From VRUE01 sp963732225 (GTDB lineage Bacteria > Actinomycetota > Thermoleophilia > Solirubrobacterales > 70-9): a DNA stretch of 64,000 nt. The notes under the pieces were generated by a model that made no database searches, was not told the origin of the DNA, and saw only the letters and a list, made by a program, of their open reading frames with translations. A program made the translations under genes and the position numbers. The stretch lies in NCBI GenBank assembly GCA_963732225.1, contig CAVSYR010000002.1:434001-498000 (forward strand), written 5' to 3'. This document shows positions 7,749 to 17,006 of this stretch, piece after piece (position 1 is the stretch's first letter; each line of letters begins with the position of its first letter).

Positions 7749-8825
7749 ATGAGCGAGACGATGACTGAGCTTTCCCTGACACTTGACGAGCGCCACACCG
7801 CTGACTTCGAGATGATCGGCAACGGTGGCTTTGCGCCGCTGGCCGGCTTCCAGGGGTCCGCCGACTGGGAGCGCGTCTGTTCTGAGATGCGCACCACGGA
7901 CGGCGACTACTGGCCGATCCCGATCACCCTGGCCAGCGAGCTCGAGTGCGAGGTCGGCGACACGATCGCCCTCTCCAGCGACGAAGGCAAGCCGCTGGGC
8001 CGGCTCAAGGTCACCGAGATCTGGGAGCGCGACGTCAAGCGCGAGGCCGAGCAGGTCTACGGCACCACCGACGAGGCCCACCCGGGCGTCGCCGCGATCT
8101 ACGAGGAGGGCAACCGGATGCTCGCCGGCCCGATCGAGGTCGACGCGCTGCCGGATCACGAGGAGGCCTTCATGCGCCGCTACAAGACGGCGGCCGAGCA
8201 CAAGGCTGACTTCGAGGCGCGCGGCTGGAAGAAGATCGTCGCCTTCCAGACCCGCAACCCGATCCACCGCGCTCACGAGTACCTGACCAAGGCGGCGCTG
8301 GAGACCTGCGACGGGCTCTTCATCCACCCGCTGATCGGCAAGACCAAGGCCGGCGACATCCCCGCCGACGTGCGGATGCGCTGCTACGAGGTGCTGATGG
8401 AGAACTACTACCCGAACGACCGGGTGGTGCTGGGCGTGAAGCCGGCGAAGATGCACTACGCCGGTCCCCGCGAGGCGGTCCTGCACGCGATCGTCCGTCG
8501 CAACTACGGCGCCACGCACTTCATCGTCGGCCGCGACCACGCCGGTGCCGGTGACTACTACGGCACCTACGACGCGCAGAAGATCTTCGACACGATCGAC
8601 ATCGACGAGCTCGGCATCGAGCCGCTGATGTTCGAGCACACCTTCTGGTGCAACGAGTGCGAGGGGCTTGCCTCGAACAAGACCTGTCCGCATGACCCCG
8701 AGGCGCGCCTCTTCCTTTCCGGAACCAAGGTTCGCGAAATGCTCGGCAACGGCGAAAGGCCGCCGCACGAGTTCTCGCGTGACGAGGTCGCCGACATCCT
8801 GATCGACGCTTACAAGGAGGACTGA
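7749..8825 (+). CDS. sat: Sulfate adenylyltransferase (ATP sulfurylase)
   Basis: 358 aa, monofunctional homo-oligomeric Sat/Met3 type. The QTRNPIHRAHE motif contains the ATP-binding HxxH, followed by GLFIHPLIGKTKAGD and FIVGRDHAGAGDYYG. It makes APS from ATP and sulfate. There is no C-terminal APS kinase extension; a separate cysC follows after 6 nt. A downstream ATG at 7761 is an alternative start. Confidence 0.95.
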   Translation: MSETMTELSLTLDERHTADFEMIGNGGFAPLAGFQGSADWERVCSEMRTTDGDYWPIPITLASELECEVGDTIALSSDEGKPLGRLKVTEIWERDVKREAEQVYGTTDEAHPGVAAIYEEGNRMLAGPIEVDALPDHEEAFMRRYKTAAEHKADFEARGWKKIVAFQTRNPIHRAHEYLTKAALETCDGLFIHPLIGKTKAGDIPADVRMRCYEVLMENYYPNDRVVLGVKPAKMHYAGPREAVLHAIVRRNYGATHFIVGRDHAGAGDYYGTYDAQKIFDTIDIDELGIEPLMFEHTFWCNECEGLASNKTCPHDPEARLFLSGTKVREMLGNGERPPHEFSRDEVADILIDAYKED

Positions 8826-8831
8826 GAAAGC

Positions 8832-9386
8832 ATGGCTGGCGAGAAGGGCTTCACCCTCTGGTTCACCGGACTCTCCGGTGCCGGCAAGACGACCATCTCC
8901 GGACTGCTGGAGACCCAACTGCGCGAGCGTGGCTCAAAGCTCGAGATTCTCGACGGCGACGTCGTGCGCGAAAACCTCTCCAAGGGGCTCGGCTTCTCCA
9001 AGGAGGACCGCGACATCAACATCCGTCGCATCGCCTTCGTCGCTGACCTGCTCAGCCGCAACGGCGTGCCGGTGATCACCGCGGCGATCTCCCCCTACGC
9101 CGAGATCCGCGACGAGGCGCACGAGCTGATGGGCGATCGCTTCATCGAGGTCTACGTCAAGGCATCGGTCGACACCTGCGCCGAGCGCGACGTCAAGGGC
9201 CTCTACGCCAAGGCGTTCTCGGGCGAGATCAAGGAATTCACCGGCGTCTCCGATCCGTACGAGATCCCCGAGAACCCGGCTTGGGTCTGCGACACCGAGA
9301 ACGAGGCTCCTGAGGAGTCGGCGCAGAAGCTGCTCGAGTACCTCGAGTCGCGGGAGCTGATTCCGGCGGCTGCGGTTACCGCTTAG
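8832..9386 (+). CDS. cysC: Adenylyl-sulfate kinase
   Basis: 184 aa. Walker A GLSGAGKTT and LDGDVVRENLSKGLGFSKED are diagnostic. It phosphorylates APS to PAPS. AGGAGG at the end of sat (8815-8820) supplies the ribosome site. With an APS-type reductase next door, its PAPS may feed sulfotransferases as well as, or instead of, assimilation. It is the last gene of the operon, before the hairpin cluster. Confidence 0.95.
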   Translation: MAGEKGFTLWFTGLSGAGKTTISGLLETQLRERGSKLEILDGDVVRENLSKGLGFSKEDRDINIRRIAFVADLLSRNGVPVITAAISPYAEIRDEAHELMGDRFIEVYVKASVDTCAERDVKGLYAKAFSGEIKEFTGVSDPYEIPENPAWVCDTENEAPEESAQKLLEYLESRELIPAAAVTA

Positions 9387-9477
9387 GGCTCTAAGCGGGG
9401 GGAGGGGCGAGGACCCCTCCCCAAACGAGCGGCCGGAGGCCGCTCTTGAGTGTTTGTGGAGGGGCCCACGCCCCTCC
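9381..9477. terminator. Cluster of four stem-loops between convergent genes
   Basis: Four stems in a row: GCTTAG/CTAAGC (9381-9396); perfect 9-bp GGGGAGGGG/CCCCTCCCC (9399-9407 with 9414-9422); 8-bp GAGCGGCC/GGCCGCTC (9427-9434 with 9438-9445, 3-nt loop); 8-bp GGAGGGGC/GCCCCTCC (9458-9465 with 9470-9477). None has a long U tract. The position after cysC and after the opposing PHP gene suggests a bidirectional terminator; a repeat-element origin is an alternative. Confidence 0.6.
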
Positions 9478-9555
9478 CGCTCAGGGTTCGCAAGCGGGTC
9501 ACCCAGACCGCGATGAGATCCCGCGACTCGCGGCGCCACGATGCTGCGTGAGCCG

Positions 9556-10365
9556 TTACCGCTTGGGTGGGACCTGCGGCTCGGCCAGGCCGTAGGTGTT
9601 GTAGTCGCCGAATTTGGCGAAGGTCTTGTGGGTGGGGCCGTGGTAGTCGGACGAGGCTGTGGGGATCAGGTCTAGCTCGTCGCAGAGGTGGAGGAGGTGT
9701 TCGGTCTGCTCCTGGGTGTGGGGCGGGTAGAAAGCCTCGACGCCGTCGGGTTTTAGGGAGCGGATCAGGTCTTCTACCTCGTCGGGGTCGTCGATGTCCC
9801 AGTAGGGGTGGGCGATGACGGCGGTGCCGCCGGCCTCGTGGATCAGGGCGATCGCCTGCTCGGCCGTGGGCCAGCGGCGGGGGACGAAGGCCTTGGCGCC
9901 GGGCACCAGGTACTCCTCGAAGAACGGGCCCAAGTCGCCACTGGCTCCGGCGGCTCGAGCGATGTGCGGCCGCCCGATCGAGAGGGCGTCGCCAGCCTCT
10001 TTGATCGCGTCCTCGAGCTTGATTTCGAAGCCCCATTTGCGCAGCCGTTCGATGATCTCCTCGGCCCGGTTGACCCGTTCCTTCTGCGCCCGTTCGCAAA
10101 CCGGCTTCATCGTCGTCAAGTCGACCCAGTAGCCGCAGATGTGCAGGTCTTCGGCGTACTCGTGCACGCAGGACATCTCAATCGCCGGCACCAGCTCGAT
10201 CCCAAACCCCTTGGCCGCCTCAGCAGCCTCCTCAACCCCGGCAACCGCATCGTGGTCGGTCAGCGCCAACGTCGTAACCCCGGCCTCCCAGGCCTGGGCG
10301 ACAACTTCTCCCGGCGCCAGCTGCCCGTCGGAAACGGTCGAATGCGACTGAAGCTCGATCAACAT
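9556..10365 (-). CDS. PHP-domain phosphoesterase (YciV/RNase AM-like)
   Basis: 269 aa. The N-terminal metal motif LQSHSTVSDGQL, LALTDHDAVAG, the E of VPAIEMSC and the late metal site ASSDYHGP fit the PHP family (nucleoside 3',5'-bisphosphate phosphatases and 5'-3' exoribonuclease AM). A phosphoadenosine phosphate (PAP) phosphatase role would suit a genome making PAPS, but that is inference. TAGCTT (10379-10374, minus strand) lies 8 nt upstream of the ATG, suggesting a leaderless transcript. Confidence 0.85.
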   Translation of the reverse strand: MLIELQSHSTVSDGQLAPGEVVAQAWEAGVTTLALTDHDAVAGVEEAAEAAKGFGIELVPAIEMSCVHEYAEDLHICGYWVDLTTMKPVCERAQKERVNRAEEIIERLRKWGFEIKLEDAIKEAGDALSIGRPHIARAAGASGDLGPFFEEYLVPGAKAFVPRRWPTAEQAIALIHEAGGTAVIAHPYWDIDDPDEVEDLIRSLKPDGVEAFYPPHTQEQTEHLLHLCDELDLIPTASSDYHGPTHKTFAKFGDYNTYGLAEPQVPPKR

Positions 10366-10439
10366 GAGCTAGGAAGCTATTGCACTGAAGGGCACGGCGG
10401 CGGCGCAGCCGACTCCCGTCACTCGCCCGCCTACATGAC

Positions 10440-10445
10440 TAGACT
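10440..10445 (+). promoter_or_regulatory. -10-like box TAGACT of a leaderless mRNA
   Basis: TAGACT sits 8 nt before the GTG start at 10454, with no Shine-Dalgarno between. Confidence 0.4.
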
Positions 10446-10453
10446 GCGCCGCC

Positions 10454-12220
10454 GTGTTCCAGAAAGTTCTGATCGCAAACCGCGGCGAGATCGCGATTCG
10501 GGTGGCGCGGACGCTGAAGGAGATGGGCATTACGTCCGTCGCTGTTTATTCCGAGATCGACCGGGATGCGCCGCACGTGCGCGAGGCTGACGAGGCCTTC
10601 CTGATCGGCCCCGCGGTCCCAGCCGAGAGCTATCTGAACATCGCCAAGATCATCGAGACCGCGAAGGAGGCGGGCGCCGAAGGGATCCACCCGGGCTACG
10701 GCTTCCTCGCCGAGAACGCCGCGATGGCCCGCGCCTGCGACGAGGCGGGGATCACCTGGATCGGCCCGCCGCCGGAGGCGATCGAAGCGATGGGCTCGAA
10801 GACCAAGGCGCGCGAGATCATGGAGCAGGCCGGGGTGCCGATCGTTCCCGGCTCGACCGAGGTCGCCAAGGACCTCGAGGAGGCCAAGCGCCAGGCCGAG
10901 GAAGCCGGCTACCCGGTCGCCTGCAAGGCGGCAGGCGGCGGCGGCGGCAAGGGCTTCCGCGTGGCGATGACCCCGGACGACCTCGCGGAGGCCTTCGAGG
11001 GCTCGGGCCGCGAAGGCGAGAAGTTCTTCTCCGATGACCGCGTCTACGTCGAGCGCTACCTCGAGGACCCCCGCCACGTCGAGGTCCAGGTGCTCGCCGA
11101 CGGGCACGGCAACGTGATCCACCTCGGCGAGCGCGACTGCTCGATCCAGCGCCGCCACCAGAAGGTGATCGAGGAGGCCCCGGGCCCGCACGTCGACGAG
11201 GAGATGCGCGAGCGGATCGGCAAGATCGCCACCGACGCGGCCGCCGCGGTCGGCTACCGCGGCGCCGGCACGATCGAGGGCATGCAGGTCGGTGACGAGT
11301 ACTTCTTCCTCGAGATGAACACCCGCGTCCAGGTCGAGCACTGCGTGACCGAGATGGTCAGCGGGATCGACATCGTGCGCGAGCAGATCCTGGTCGCCGC
11401 CGGCGAGCCGCTCTCGATCGCCCAGGAGGACGTCGAGCTGCGCGGTTGGTCGATCGAGTGCCGGATCAACGCCGAGGCGGCGCACAAGAAGTTCGCGCCC
11501 GCTCCGGGCCCGATCGGAGACTCCTACCGCGAGCCCTCCGGCCCCGGCGTCCGCGTCGACTCCGGCGTCGAAGGCGGCTCCGAGGTGACTCCGATGTACG
11601 ACCCGATGGTGGCCAAGCTGATCGTCTGGGACGTCGACCGCGAGAAGGCGACCCGGCGCATGCTGCGGGCTCTCTCCGAATACGACTCCGGTGGCTTGAC
11701 CACGCTGATTCCCTTCCACGAAGCGATCCTCGCCACCGAGCAGTGGGCCAAGGGCGAGACCTGCCGTGACCTGATGGAGGACGCCGATTGGCTGAAGTCG
11801 ACCGCTCCAGCCGACCCGAAGCCGCCCGAGCCCTCCGAGGATGGCGGCGAGATCATCAGCCGCGACTACAAGGTCGAGGTCTCGGGCAAGCTCTTCGAGG
11901 TCAAGGTGATCGGCGAGGCCGCTGCTGGTGCGGCGGCAGCTCCGGCGGCGGGCGGCAAGCGTCCGCCCAAGCGCGAGCGCAAGGCCGGCGGAGGCGGCGG
12001 CGCCTCCAGCGAGTCACTGCCATCGCCGCTGCAGGGCACCGTCTTCAAAGTCGCCGTCGAGCAAGGCGCCGAGGTTGCCGAGGGCGACCTGATCTGCGTG
12101 ATCGAGGCGATGAAGATGGAGAACGAGATCGTCGCCCACCGCGCCGGCAAGGTCGAGGAGCTGAAGATCGCCGAGGGCGACTCGGTCTCCAGCGGCGACG
12201 TCCTCGCCGTGATCAAGTAG
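10454..12220 (+). CDS. Acyl-CoA carboxylase alpha subunit (biotin carboxylase + BCCP)
   Basis: 588 aa. The biotin carboxylase domain starts FQKVLIANRGEIAIR and carries the ATP-grasp glycine loop KAAGGGGGKGFR and the EMNTRVQVEH active site. A flexible Ala/Gly/Lys linker (~490-525) leads to the C-terminal biotinyl domain with EAMKMENE, whose second Lys is biotinylated. This is the actinobacterial AccA-type architecture for acetyl- or propionyl-CoA carboxylation. The carboxyltransferase beta subunit is not in the window. Confidence 0.95.
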   Translation: MFQKVLIANRGEIAIRVARTLKEMGITSVAVYSEIDRDAPHVREADEAFLIGPAVPAESYLNIAKIIETAKEAGAEGIHPGYGFLAENAAMARACDEAGITWIGPPPEAIEAMGSKTKAREIMEQAGVPIVPGSTEVAKDLEEAKRQAEEAGYPVACKAAGGGGGKGFRVAMTPDDLAEAFEGSGREGEKFFSDDRVYVERYLEDPRHVEVQVLADGHGNVIHLGERDCSIQRRHQKVIEEAPGPHVDEEMRERIGKIATDAAAAVGYRGAGTIEGMQVGDEYFFLEMNTRVQVEHCVTEMVSGIDIVREQILVAAGEPLSIAQEDVELRGWSIECRINAEAAHKKFAPAPGPIGDSYREPSGPGVRVDSGVEGGSEVTPMYDPMVAKLIVWDVDREKATRRMLRALSEYDSGGLTTLIPFHEAILATEQWAKGETCRDLMEDADWLKSTAPADPKPPEPSEDGGEIISRDYKVEVSGKLFEVKVIGEAAAGAAAAPAAGGKRPPKRERKAGGGGGASSESLPSPLQGTVFKVAVEQGAEVAEGDLICVIEAMKMENEIVAHRAGKVEELKIAEGDSVSSGDVLAVIK

Positions 12221-12241
12221 CGCGCGAGGTTCCGGCGGAGC

Positions 12242-14095
12242 TCAGCGTTTCGGCTGCTTCTGCGGCTGTTTTTTCGCTTCCCGCTGTTCTTCTTTTTTCT
12301 GCTTTTGTTTTTCGCGCCGTTCGGCCTTGACCTGACGTAGCACCTGCTGCCGTTCGCGGCGCGTCAGCGGGATTTCTGAGGCTTCTTCGCGGCAGCCGCG
12401 GCCGACGCAGTCCTCCAACCGTTCGGTCAGTTCGCGGTGGAGGAAGTTCCGCACCGGGAAGTAGTCGGGGATGCGGACCAGGTTGTTGAGCTCGTAGGGG
12501 TCCGTTTCGAGGTCATAGAGCTCCTTCTCGCCGTCCGGCCAGGCGATGTACTTGTAGGGGCCGAGGCGGATTCCCTCGTAGTCCTTGGGCGGCGCCAGCA
12601 GCGAGGCGCTGGCGCCGCCGCCGGGGCGAGCAGCGCTCTGGCCCGCGGCGCGCTGCTGGAGCGCGGTCGCGCGGCTCTGGTCACCGGGTTCGGCGATCGC
12701 ACCGGCTTCGTTGACGTCATCTGTTTCGACGAAGGACTCGAAGAGGTAGGGCCGTAGGGTGCGCAATTCGGGGTCTTTGAAGAAGGGAGTCATCGAGCGC
12801 CCGTCGACGCTCTTATCGGGTGTGACCCCGGCCAGTTCGAGAATCGTCGGCGCGACGTCGATGTTGCCGACGATCTCACCGGATTCGGTACCGGCTTTGA
12901 TGTGCGGGCCGCGAATCAGGAAGGGCAGGTGGGTCGAGGGCTCGTAGGCGAGGAACTTGCCGCCGAGCAGGCGATGCTCGCCGTAGAAGAAGCCGTTGTC
13001 CGAGGTGAAGATGACGTAGGTGTTGCGCAGCCGGTGCAGCGAGCCCAGGGTGTCGATCAGCAGTTTGACCCCGTCGTCGATCGAGCGCAGCGACTCGAGC
13101 GCCTTGTCGTAGTAGACGCGGTAGGTGTGGATTTCGCTGAGGCCCAGATACGGCGCTTCGCGGATGAAGCTCGGCTTGTCGGTGACGTTGCCCTCGTCGA
13201 AGCCCTGGCCGCGGTTGTGGGGCAGTGGCGCGCCCTTGAACCAGTCGTAGTGGCGCGGTGCCGGCTCCGGGCCGGCGGGCTTGCGGAAGTCGCCGTGGGG
13301 AGCGGTGTAGTCGAGCTGCAGGTAGAAGGGCTGTTCTTCCGGCGTGTTGCGCAGTTCCTGCGTCGCCAGGTTGGTCAGCATGTCGGTCTCGTAGAAGCAG
13401 GGCTGGCCGTTGAGGGGCGCGAAGGGGCAGCCGATGTCGTCGCGCGTCGTGTATTCGCGCGGTTCCCAGGTGCCCGAGTCGCCGTAGGGGCCTTCGACCA
13501 CCCCGTTGTTGTTGAGCGAGTAGCCGTAGTAGTAGTGATGGGTATCGGCGTTGAGCACCGTGTGCCAGGCGCTCCAGCCGGGCGGTACTTCGGTTCCGTT
13601 TGAGTACGGTTCGTCGCCGTAGCCGTTGAGGAACTTGCCGACGTGGATCGTGCGGTAGCCGGCACCTTGCAGCCAGGTGGCGATGTTGTGGGTGTAGGCG
13701 CCGCGGAAGGAGAAGCCGAAGTAGCCGCCGTTGGGCTGGATGTTGCCCTTGACGCCGTTGTTGTGGGCGTAGCGGCCGGTCAGCAGGCTGACCCGCGAGG
13801 GGCAGCAGAGCGGGTAGGAGACGTAGTAGCGGTTGAAGGTCTCGCCTCGTTTGGCGATCAGGTCCAGCGTGTTGGGCATAACCCGCAGCTTCGGCTGGCC
13901 GAACGCGGCGTAGAGCTGGTCAAGGGTCTGGTCGTCGGTCTGAATGACGACGAAGCTGGGCCGTTCAGGGGTCGCTGCGGCGGCGCTGGAGCGGAACCCC
14001 GTGGTGGCGAGCAGGCAGAGCAATACCAGCAGGCCTGCCGCGATCACCGCGAGCCTGAGGCTTCTAGACACCCTGCTTTGTTGCATTGGCTGCAT
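12242..14095 (-). CDS. Secreted type I sulfatase
   Basis: 617 aa. The signal peptide ends around FRSSAAAATP. VVIQTDDQT supplies metal-binding Asp residues. The LCCPSRVSLLTGRYAHN motif contains the C-x-P-x-R formylglycine site. Later FTSDNGFFYGEH and the C-terminal YDLETDPYELNNL complete a typical arylsulfatase / N-acetylglucosamine-6-sulfatase-like enzyme. The last ~45 residues are a Lys/Arg/Gln-rich tail. It may release sulfate from sulfated glycans; the substrate is unknown. Confidence 0.9.
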   Translation of the reverse strand: MQPMQQSRVSRSLRLAVIAAGLLVLLCLLATTGFRSSAAAATPERPSFVVIQTDDQTLDQLYAAFGQPKLRVMPNTLDLIAKRGETFNRYYVSYPLCCPSRVSLLTGRYAHNNGVKGNIQPNGGYFGFSFRGAYTHNIATWLQGAGYRTIHVGKFLNGYGDEPYSNGTEVPPGWSAWHTVLNADTHHYYYGYSLNNNGVVEGPYGDSGTWEPREYTTRDDIGCPFAPLNGQPCFYETDMLTNLATQELRNTPEEQPFYLQLDYTAPHGDFRKPAGPEPAPRHYDWFKGAPLPHNRGQGFDEGNVTDKPSFIREAPYLGLSEIHTYRVYYDKALESLRSIDDGVKLLIDTLGSLHRLRNTYVIFTSDNGFFYGEHRLLGGKFLAYEPSTHLPFLIRGPHIKAGTESGEIVGNIDVAPTILELAGVTPDKSVDGRSMTPFFKDPELRTLRPYLFESFVETDDVNEAGAIAEPGDQSRATALQQRAAGQSAARPGGGASASLLAPPKDYEGIRLGPYKYIAWPDGEKELYDLETDPYELNNLVRIPDYFPVRNFLHRELTERLEDCVGRGCREEASEIPLTRRERQQVLRQVKAERREKQKQKKEEQREAKKQPQKQPKR

Positions 14096-14171
14096 GGAGG
14101 TAGTGGCCGCCAGGCGACCTACCCGGTCGAAACAACTGCGCGGGCTGAAGTTGCGAAACGCTAGAGATCGC

Positions 14172-14855
14172 TCAGGACGCGCCGAGCTTTTTGGCGGCGT
14201 CGCGGAAGGTCTTGACGGTGGCGCTCGGCGCCTTGCGGCCTTCGAGTTTCTCGCCGTGGCGGTTGACCCAGATCACCGGCACGTTCATTTTCAGCAGCGG
14301 CGCGACATCGTTGGTGTAGTTGCAGCCGATGTGCAGCCAGCCTTTCTTGCCGCCGATCCGCCGCGCCGCCTCTTTGAAGTGGACGGGGTCGGGCTTGTAG
14401 CTGCGCACCTGCTGGGCGGTGACCACGAGGTCGAGTTCGGTGCGCAGGTGGCGGCGCGAGATGCCGAGCAGTTTGTCGTCGATGTTGGAGACGATGCCGA
14501 TCTCGTAGCGTTTGCCGAGCCTGTCCATCGCCGCGTTGGACTCGCGGAAGGGCAGCCAGTAGGCGACGCTGTTGGGCAGGAACTGTGCCCGCGAGGGCTC
14601 GATCTCCCAGCCCAGCTCGCCGGCGACTTTGACGATCGAGCGGCGCAGCACCTCGGCGTAGAGCTCGTAGGAGCCGGCCATGATTTCGGCCTGGACCTCC
14701 ATGAAGCGGGCGAGGAAGGGCTCCTCTTCGAAGCTGAAGCCATCCTTCTGCGCCTCTTTCTTGCAGGCGTCGATGATGCCTTTCTCCCAATCGATCAGGG
14801 TGCCGTAACAGTCGGTGGTAACCCATTTGACGGTTTTGAGGCTGGGGAGGGGCAT
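14172..14855 (-). CDS. HAD-type (haloacid dehalogenase type II-like) hydrolase
   Basis: 227 aa. Motif I TTDCYGTLIDW has the nucleophile Asp. Motif II is in IVSNIDD, the motif III Lys near RSYKPDP, and the C-terminal HIGCNYTNDV carries the acidic residue. This is closest to the L-2-haloacid dehalogenase subfamily; the substrate cannot be read from sequence. CATAAT on the minus strand lies 11 nt before the ATG. It is divergent from sucC. Confidence 0.85.
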   Translation of the reverse strand: MPLPSLKTVKWVTTDCYGTLIDWEKGIIDACKKEAQKDGFSFEEEPFLARFMEVQAEIMAGSYELYAEVLRRSIVKVAGELGWEIEPSRAQFLPNSVAYWLPFRESNAAMDRLGKRYEIGIVSNIDDKLLGISRRHLRTELDLVVTAQQVRSYKPDPVHFKEAARRIGGKKGWLHIGCNYTNDVAPLLKMNVPVIWVNRHGEKLEGRKAPSATVKTFRDAAKKLGAS

Positions 14856-14970
14856 GGCGGCGGCGCATTATGTCAGTAGCCCGCAAGGCAGGCGGCGCGC
14901 CACTTGAAGTCGGCCGCCTCAAAGGTCGGATAGGCTGCCGCCCGCGCCGCAGGGGCGCGCCTTTCAAACC

Positions 14971-16134
14971 ATGGACCTCCTCGAGTATCAGGGCAAGCAG
15001 CTTTTCGCCAAGCACGGCGTCGCCGTGCCGAGCGGCGAGGTCGCTGCCAACGTCGATGACGCCGTCGCTGCGGCGGAGCGGATCGGCTACCCCTGCGCGA
15101 TCAAGGCGCAGGTGCTGATCGGCGGCCGCGGCAAGGCCGGCGGAATCAAGATCGCCAAGGACGCCGAGGAGGCGCGCGCCTACGCCGACGCGATCCTCGG
15201 CATGGACATCATCGGCCCGCACGGCGAGGGTCCCTTCCGCGTCGACCAGGTCTGGATCGAGGGCGGCTCCGACATCGCCTCCGAGTACTACGCCTCGGTG
15301 ATCCTCGACCGCGGCGAGAAGAAGCTGCTGGCGATGGTCTCCGCCAAGGGCGGCATGGACATCGAGGCGGTCGCGGCCGAGGACCCCGACGCCCTGGTGC
15401 GCCGCCACATCGACCCGACCCGTTCCTTCGACGCTGCCGCCGCGCGCGAGATCATCGACGCCGCCGGGCTCGACGAGGACATCCGCGATCAGGCCGCCGA
15501 GGTGCTGGTGAAGCTGGCCGAGGTGGCGGGTTCGGAGGACGCGAACTTGATCGAGGTCAACCCGCTGATCGTCACCAACGACCGCGAGGTCGTCGCCCTC
15601 GATGCCAAGGTGACGATCGACGGCAACGCGCTCTTCCGCCACCAGGACCTGGCCGAGATCGCCGATACCGCTGAGGACCCGCAGGAGGCGATGGCGAAGG
15701 AGAAGGGCCTCACCTACGTCAAGCTCGAGGGCAACGTCGGCATCCTCGCCAACGGCGCCGGGCTCTGCATGTCGACCCTGGACGTGGTCGCCCAGGCGGG
15801 CGGCGCCCCGGCCAACTTCCTCGACGCCGGCGGCGGCTCCAAGGCCGAGGCGATCGTCGACGCGCTGACCGTGATCACCTCCGACCAGAAGGTCACCGCG
15901 ATCCTCTTCAACATCTTCGGCGGCATCACCCGTTGCGACGAGATCGCCAAGGGCATCGTCACCGCCTCGCAGCAGCTGGACCTGAAGCTGCCGCTGGTCG
16001 TGCGCCTCGACGGCACCAACTCCGAGGAGGGGCTGAAGATCCTCGCCGAGGCCAACCTGCCCAACTTGAACCAGGAGACGACGATGCTCGACGCCGCCCG
16101 CCGCGTGGTCGAGCTCGCGGGAGGCAACGGCTGA
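14971..16134 (+). CDS. sucC: Succinyl-CoA synthetase (ADP-forming) beta subunit
   Basis: 387 aa, full length. MDLLEYQGKQLFAKHGV opens the ATP-grasp domain, and LEGNVGILANGAGL marks the CoA-ligase domain at the C-terminus. TCA-cycle enzyme giving ATP or GTP from succinyl-CoA, acting as a complex with SucD, whose start overlaps the stop (TGATG). Confidence 0.97.
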   Translation: MDLLEYQGKQLFAKHGVAVPSGEVAANVDDAVAAAERIGYPCAIKAQVLIGGRGKAGGIKIAKDAEEARAYADAILGMDIIGPHGEGPFRVDQVWIEGGSDIASEYYASVILDRGEKKLLAMVSAKGGMDIEAVAAEDPDALVRRHIDPTRSFDAAAAREIIDAAGLDEDIRDQAAEVLVKLAEVAGSEDANLIEVNPLIVTNDREVVALDAKVTIDGNALFRHQDLAEIADTAEDPQEAMAKEKGLTYVKLEGNVGILANGAGLCMSTLDVVAQAGGAPANFLDAGGGSKAEAIVDALTVITSDQKVTAILFNIFGGITRCDEIAKGIVTASQQLDLKLPLVVRLDGTNSEEGLKILAEANLPNLNQETTMLDAARRVVELAGGNG

Positions 16135-17006
16135 TGTCGATCATTATCGACAAGGAGACCAAGCTGGTCGTCTCCGGCCTGACCGGCCGCGAGGGCTCCT
16201 TCCACGGCCTGCGCAACCGCGCCTACGGGACCGACCTGGTCGCCGGGGTCACGCCGGGCAAGGGCGGCCAGGACGTCGAGGGCGTGCCGGTCTTCGACAC
16301 GATCAAGGAATCGGTCGAGCAGGCCGGCGCCAACACATCGATGATCTTCGTGCCGGCGCGCTTCGCCGCGCCGGCGATCGACGAGGCGATCGAGTCCGGG
16401 GTCGAGACGGTGATCGCGATCACCGAGGGGATCCCGGTGCTCGACATGCTCAATACCTACTGGAAGGCCAAGGAGGCCGGCGTGCGCTTGCTCGGCCCCA
16501 ACTGCCCCGGCGCGCTCTCGCCCGGCAAGGCCAACGTCGGCATCATCCCGGCGCAGTTCTTCGACCCCGGCCCGATCGGCGTCGTCTCCAAGTCGGGCAC
16601 GCTGACCTACCAGATCGGCAACGAGCTGAAGCAGGCGGGAACGGGCAACTCCTCGATCGTCGGCATCGGCGGCGACCCGATCATCGGCTCCGACTTCATC
16701 GACATCCTGACGCTGTACGAGGCCGATCCTGACACCGAGCTGATCGTGATGGTCGGCGAGATCGGCGGCGACGCCGAGGAGCGCGCTGCCGAGTTCATCG
16801 CCTCAGAGATCTCCAAGCCGGTGGTCGCCTACATCGCCGGCTTCACCGCTCCGCCCGGCAAGCAGATGGGCCACGCCGGCGCGATCATCTCCGGCTCCTC
16901 GGGCACCGCCCAGGCAAAGAAGGACGCGCTCGAAGCAAAGGGCGTGCGGGTCGGCGAAAGCCCGACCGAGACGGCCAAGATCGCCGTCGAAGTCTTGCGC
17001 GGCTAG
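16134..17006 (+). CDS. sucD: Succinyl-CoA synthetase alpha subunit
   Basis: 290 aa from the ATG at 16134. SIIIDKETKLVVSGLTGREG opens the CoA-binding Rossmann domain. GPNCPGALSPGKANVGI and the phosphohistidine loop GKQMGHAGAIISGSSGTA are diagnostic. Translationally coupled to sucC. Confidence 0.97.
   Translation: MSIIIDKETKLVVSGLTGREGSFHGLRNRAYGTDLVAGVTPGKGGQDVEGVPVFDTIKESVEQAGANTSMIFVPARFAAPAIDEAIESGVETVIAITEGIPVLDMLNTYWKAKEAGVRLLGPNCPGALSPGKANVGIIPAQFFDPGPIGVVSKSGTLTYQIGNELKQAGTGNSSIVGIGGDPIIGSDFIDILTLYEADPDTELIVMVGEIGGDAEERAAEFIASEISKPVVAYIAGFTAPPGKQMGHAGAIISGSSGTAQAKKDALEAKGVRVGESPTETAKIAVEVLRG

Noticed and set aside
11920..12020. GGC/GCC-rich tract as a repeat element
   Set aside because: It encodes the Ala/Gly linker between biotin carboxylase and BCCP domains in frame.
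14161..15642. 493-codon minus-strand frame covering the start of sucC
   Set aside because: Antisense to sucC and out of frame with the HAD gene; no similarity to any family.
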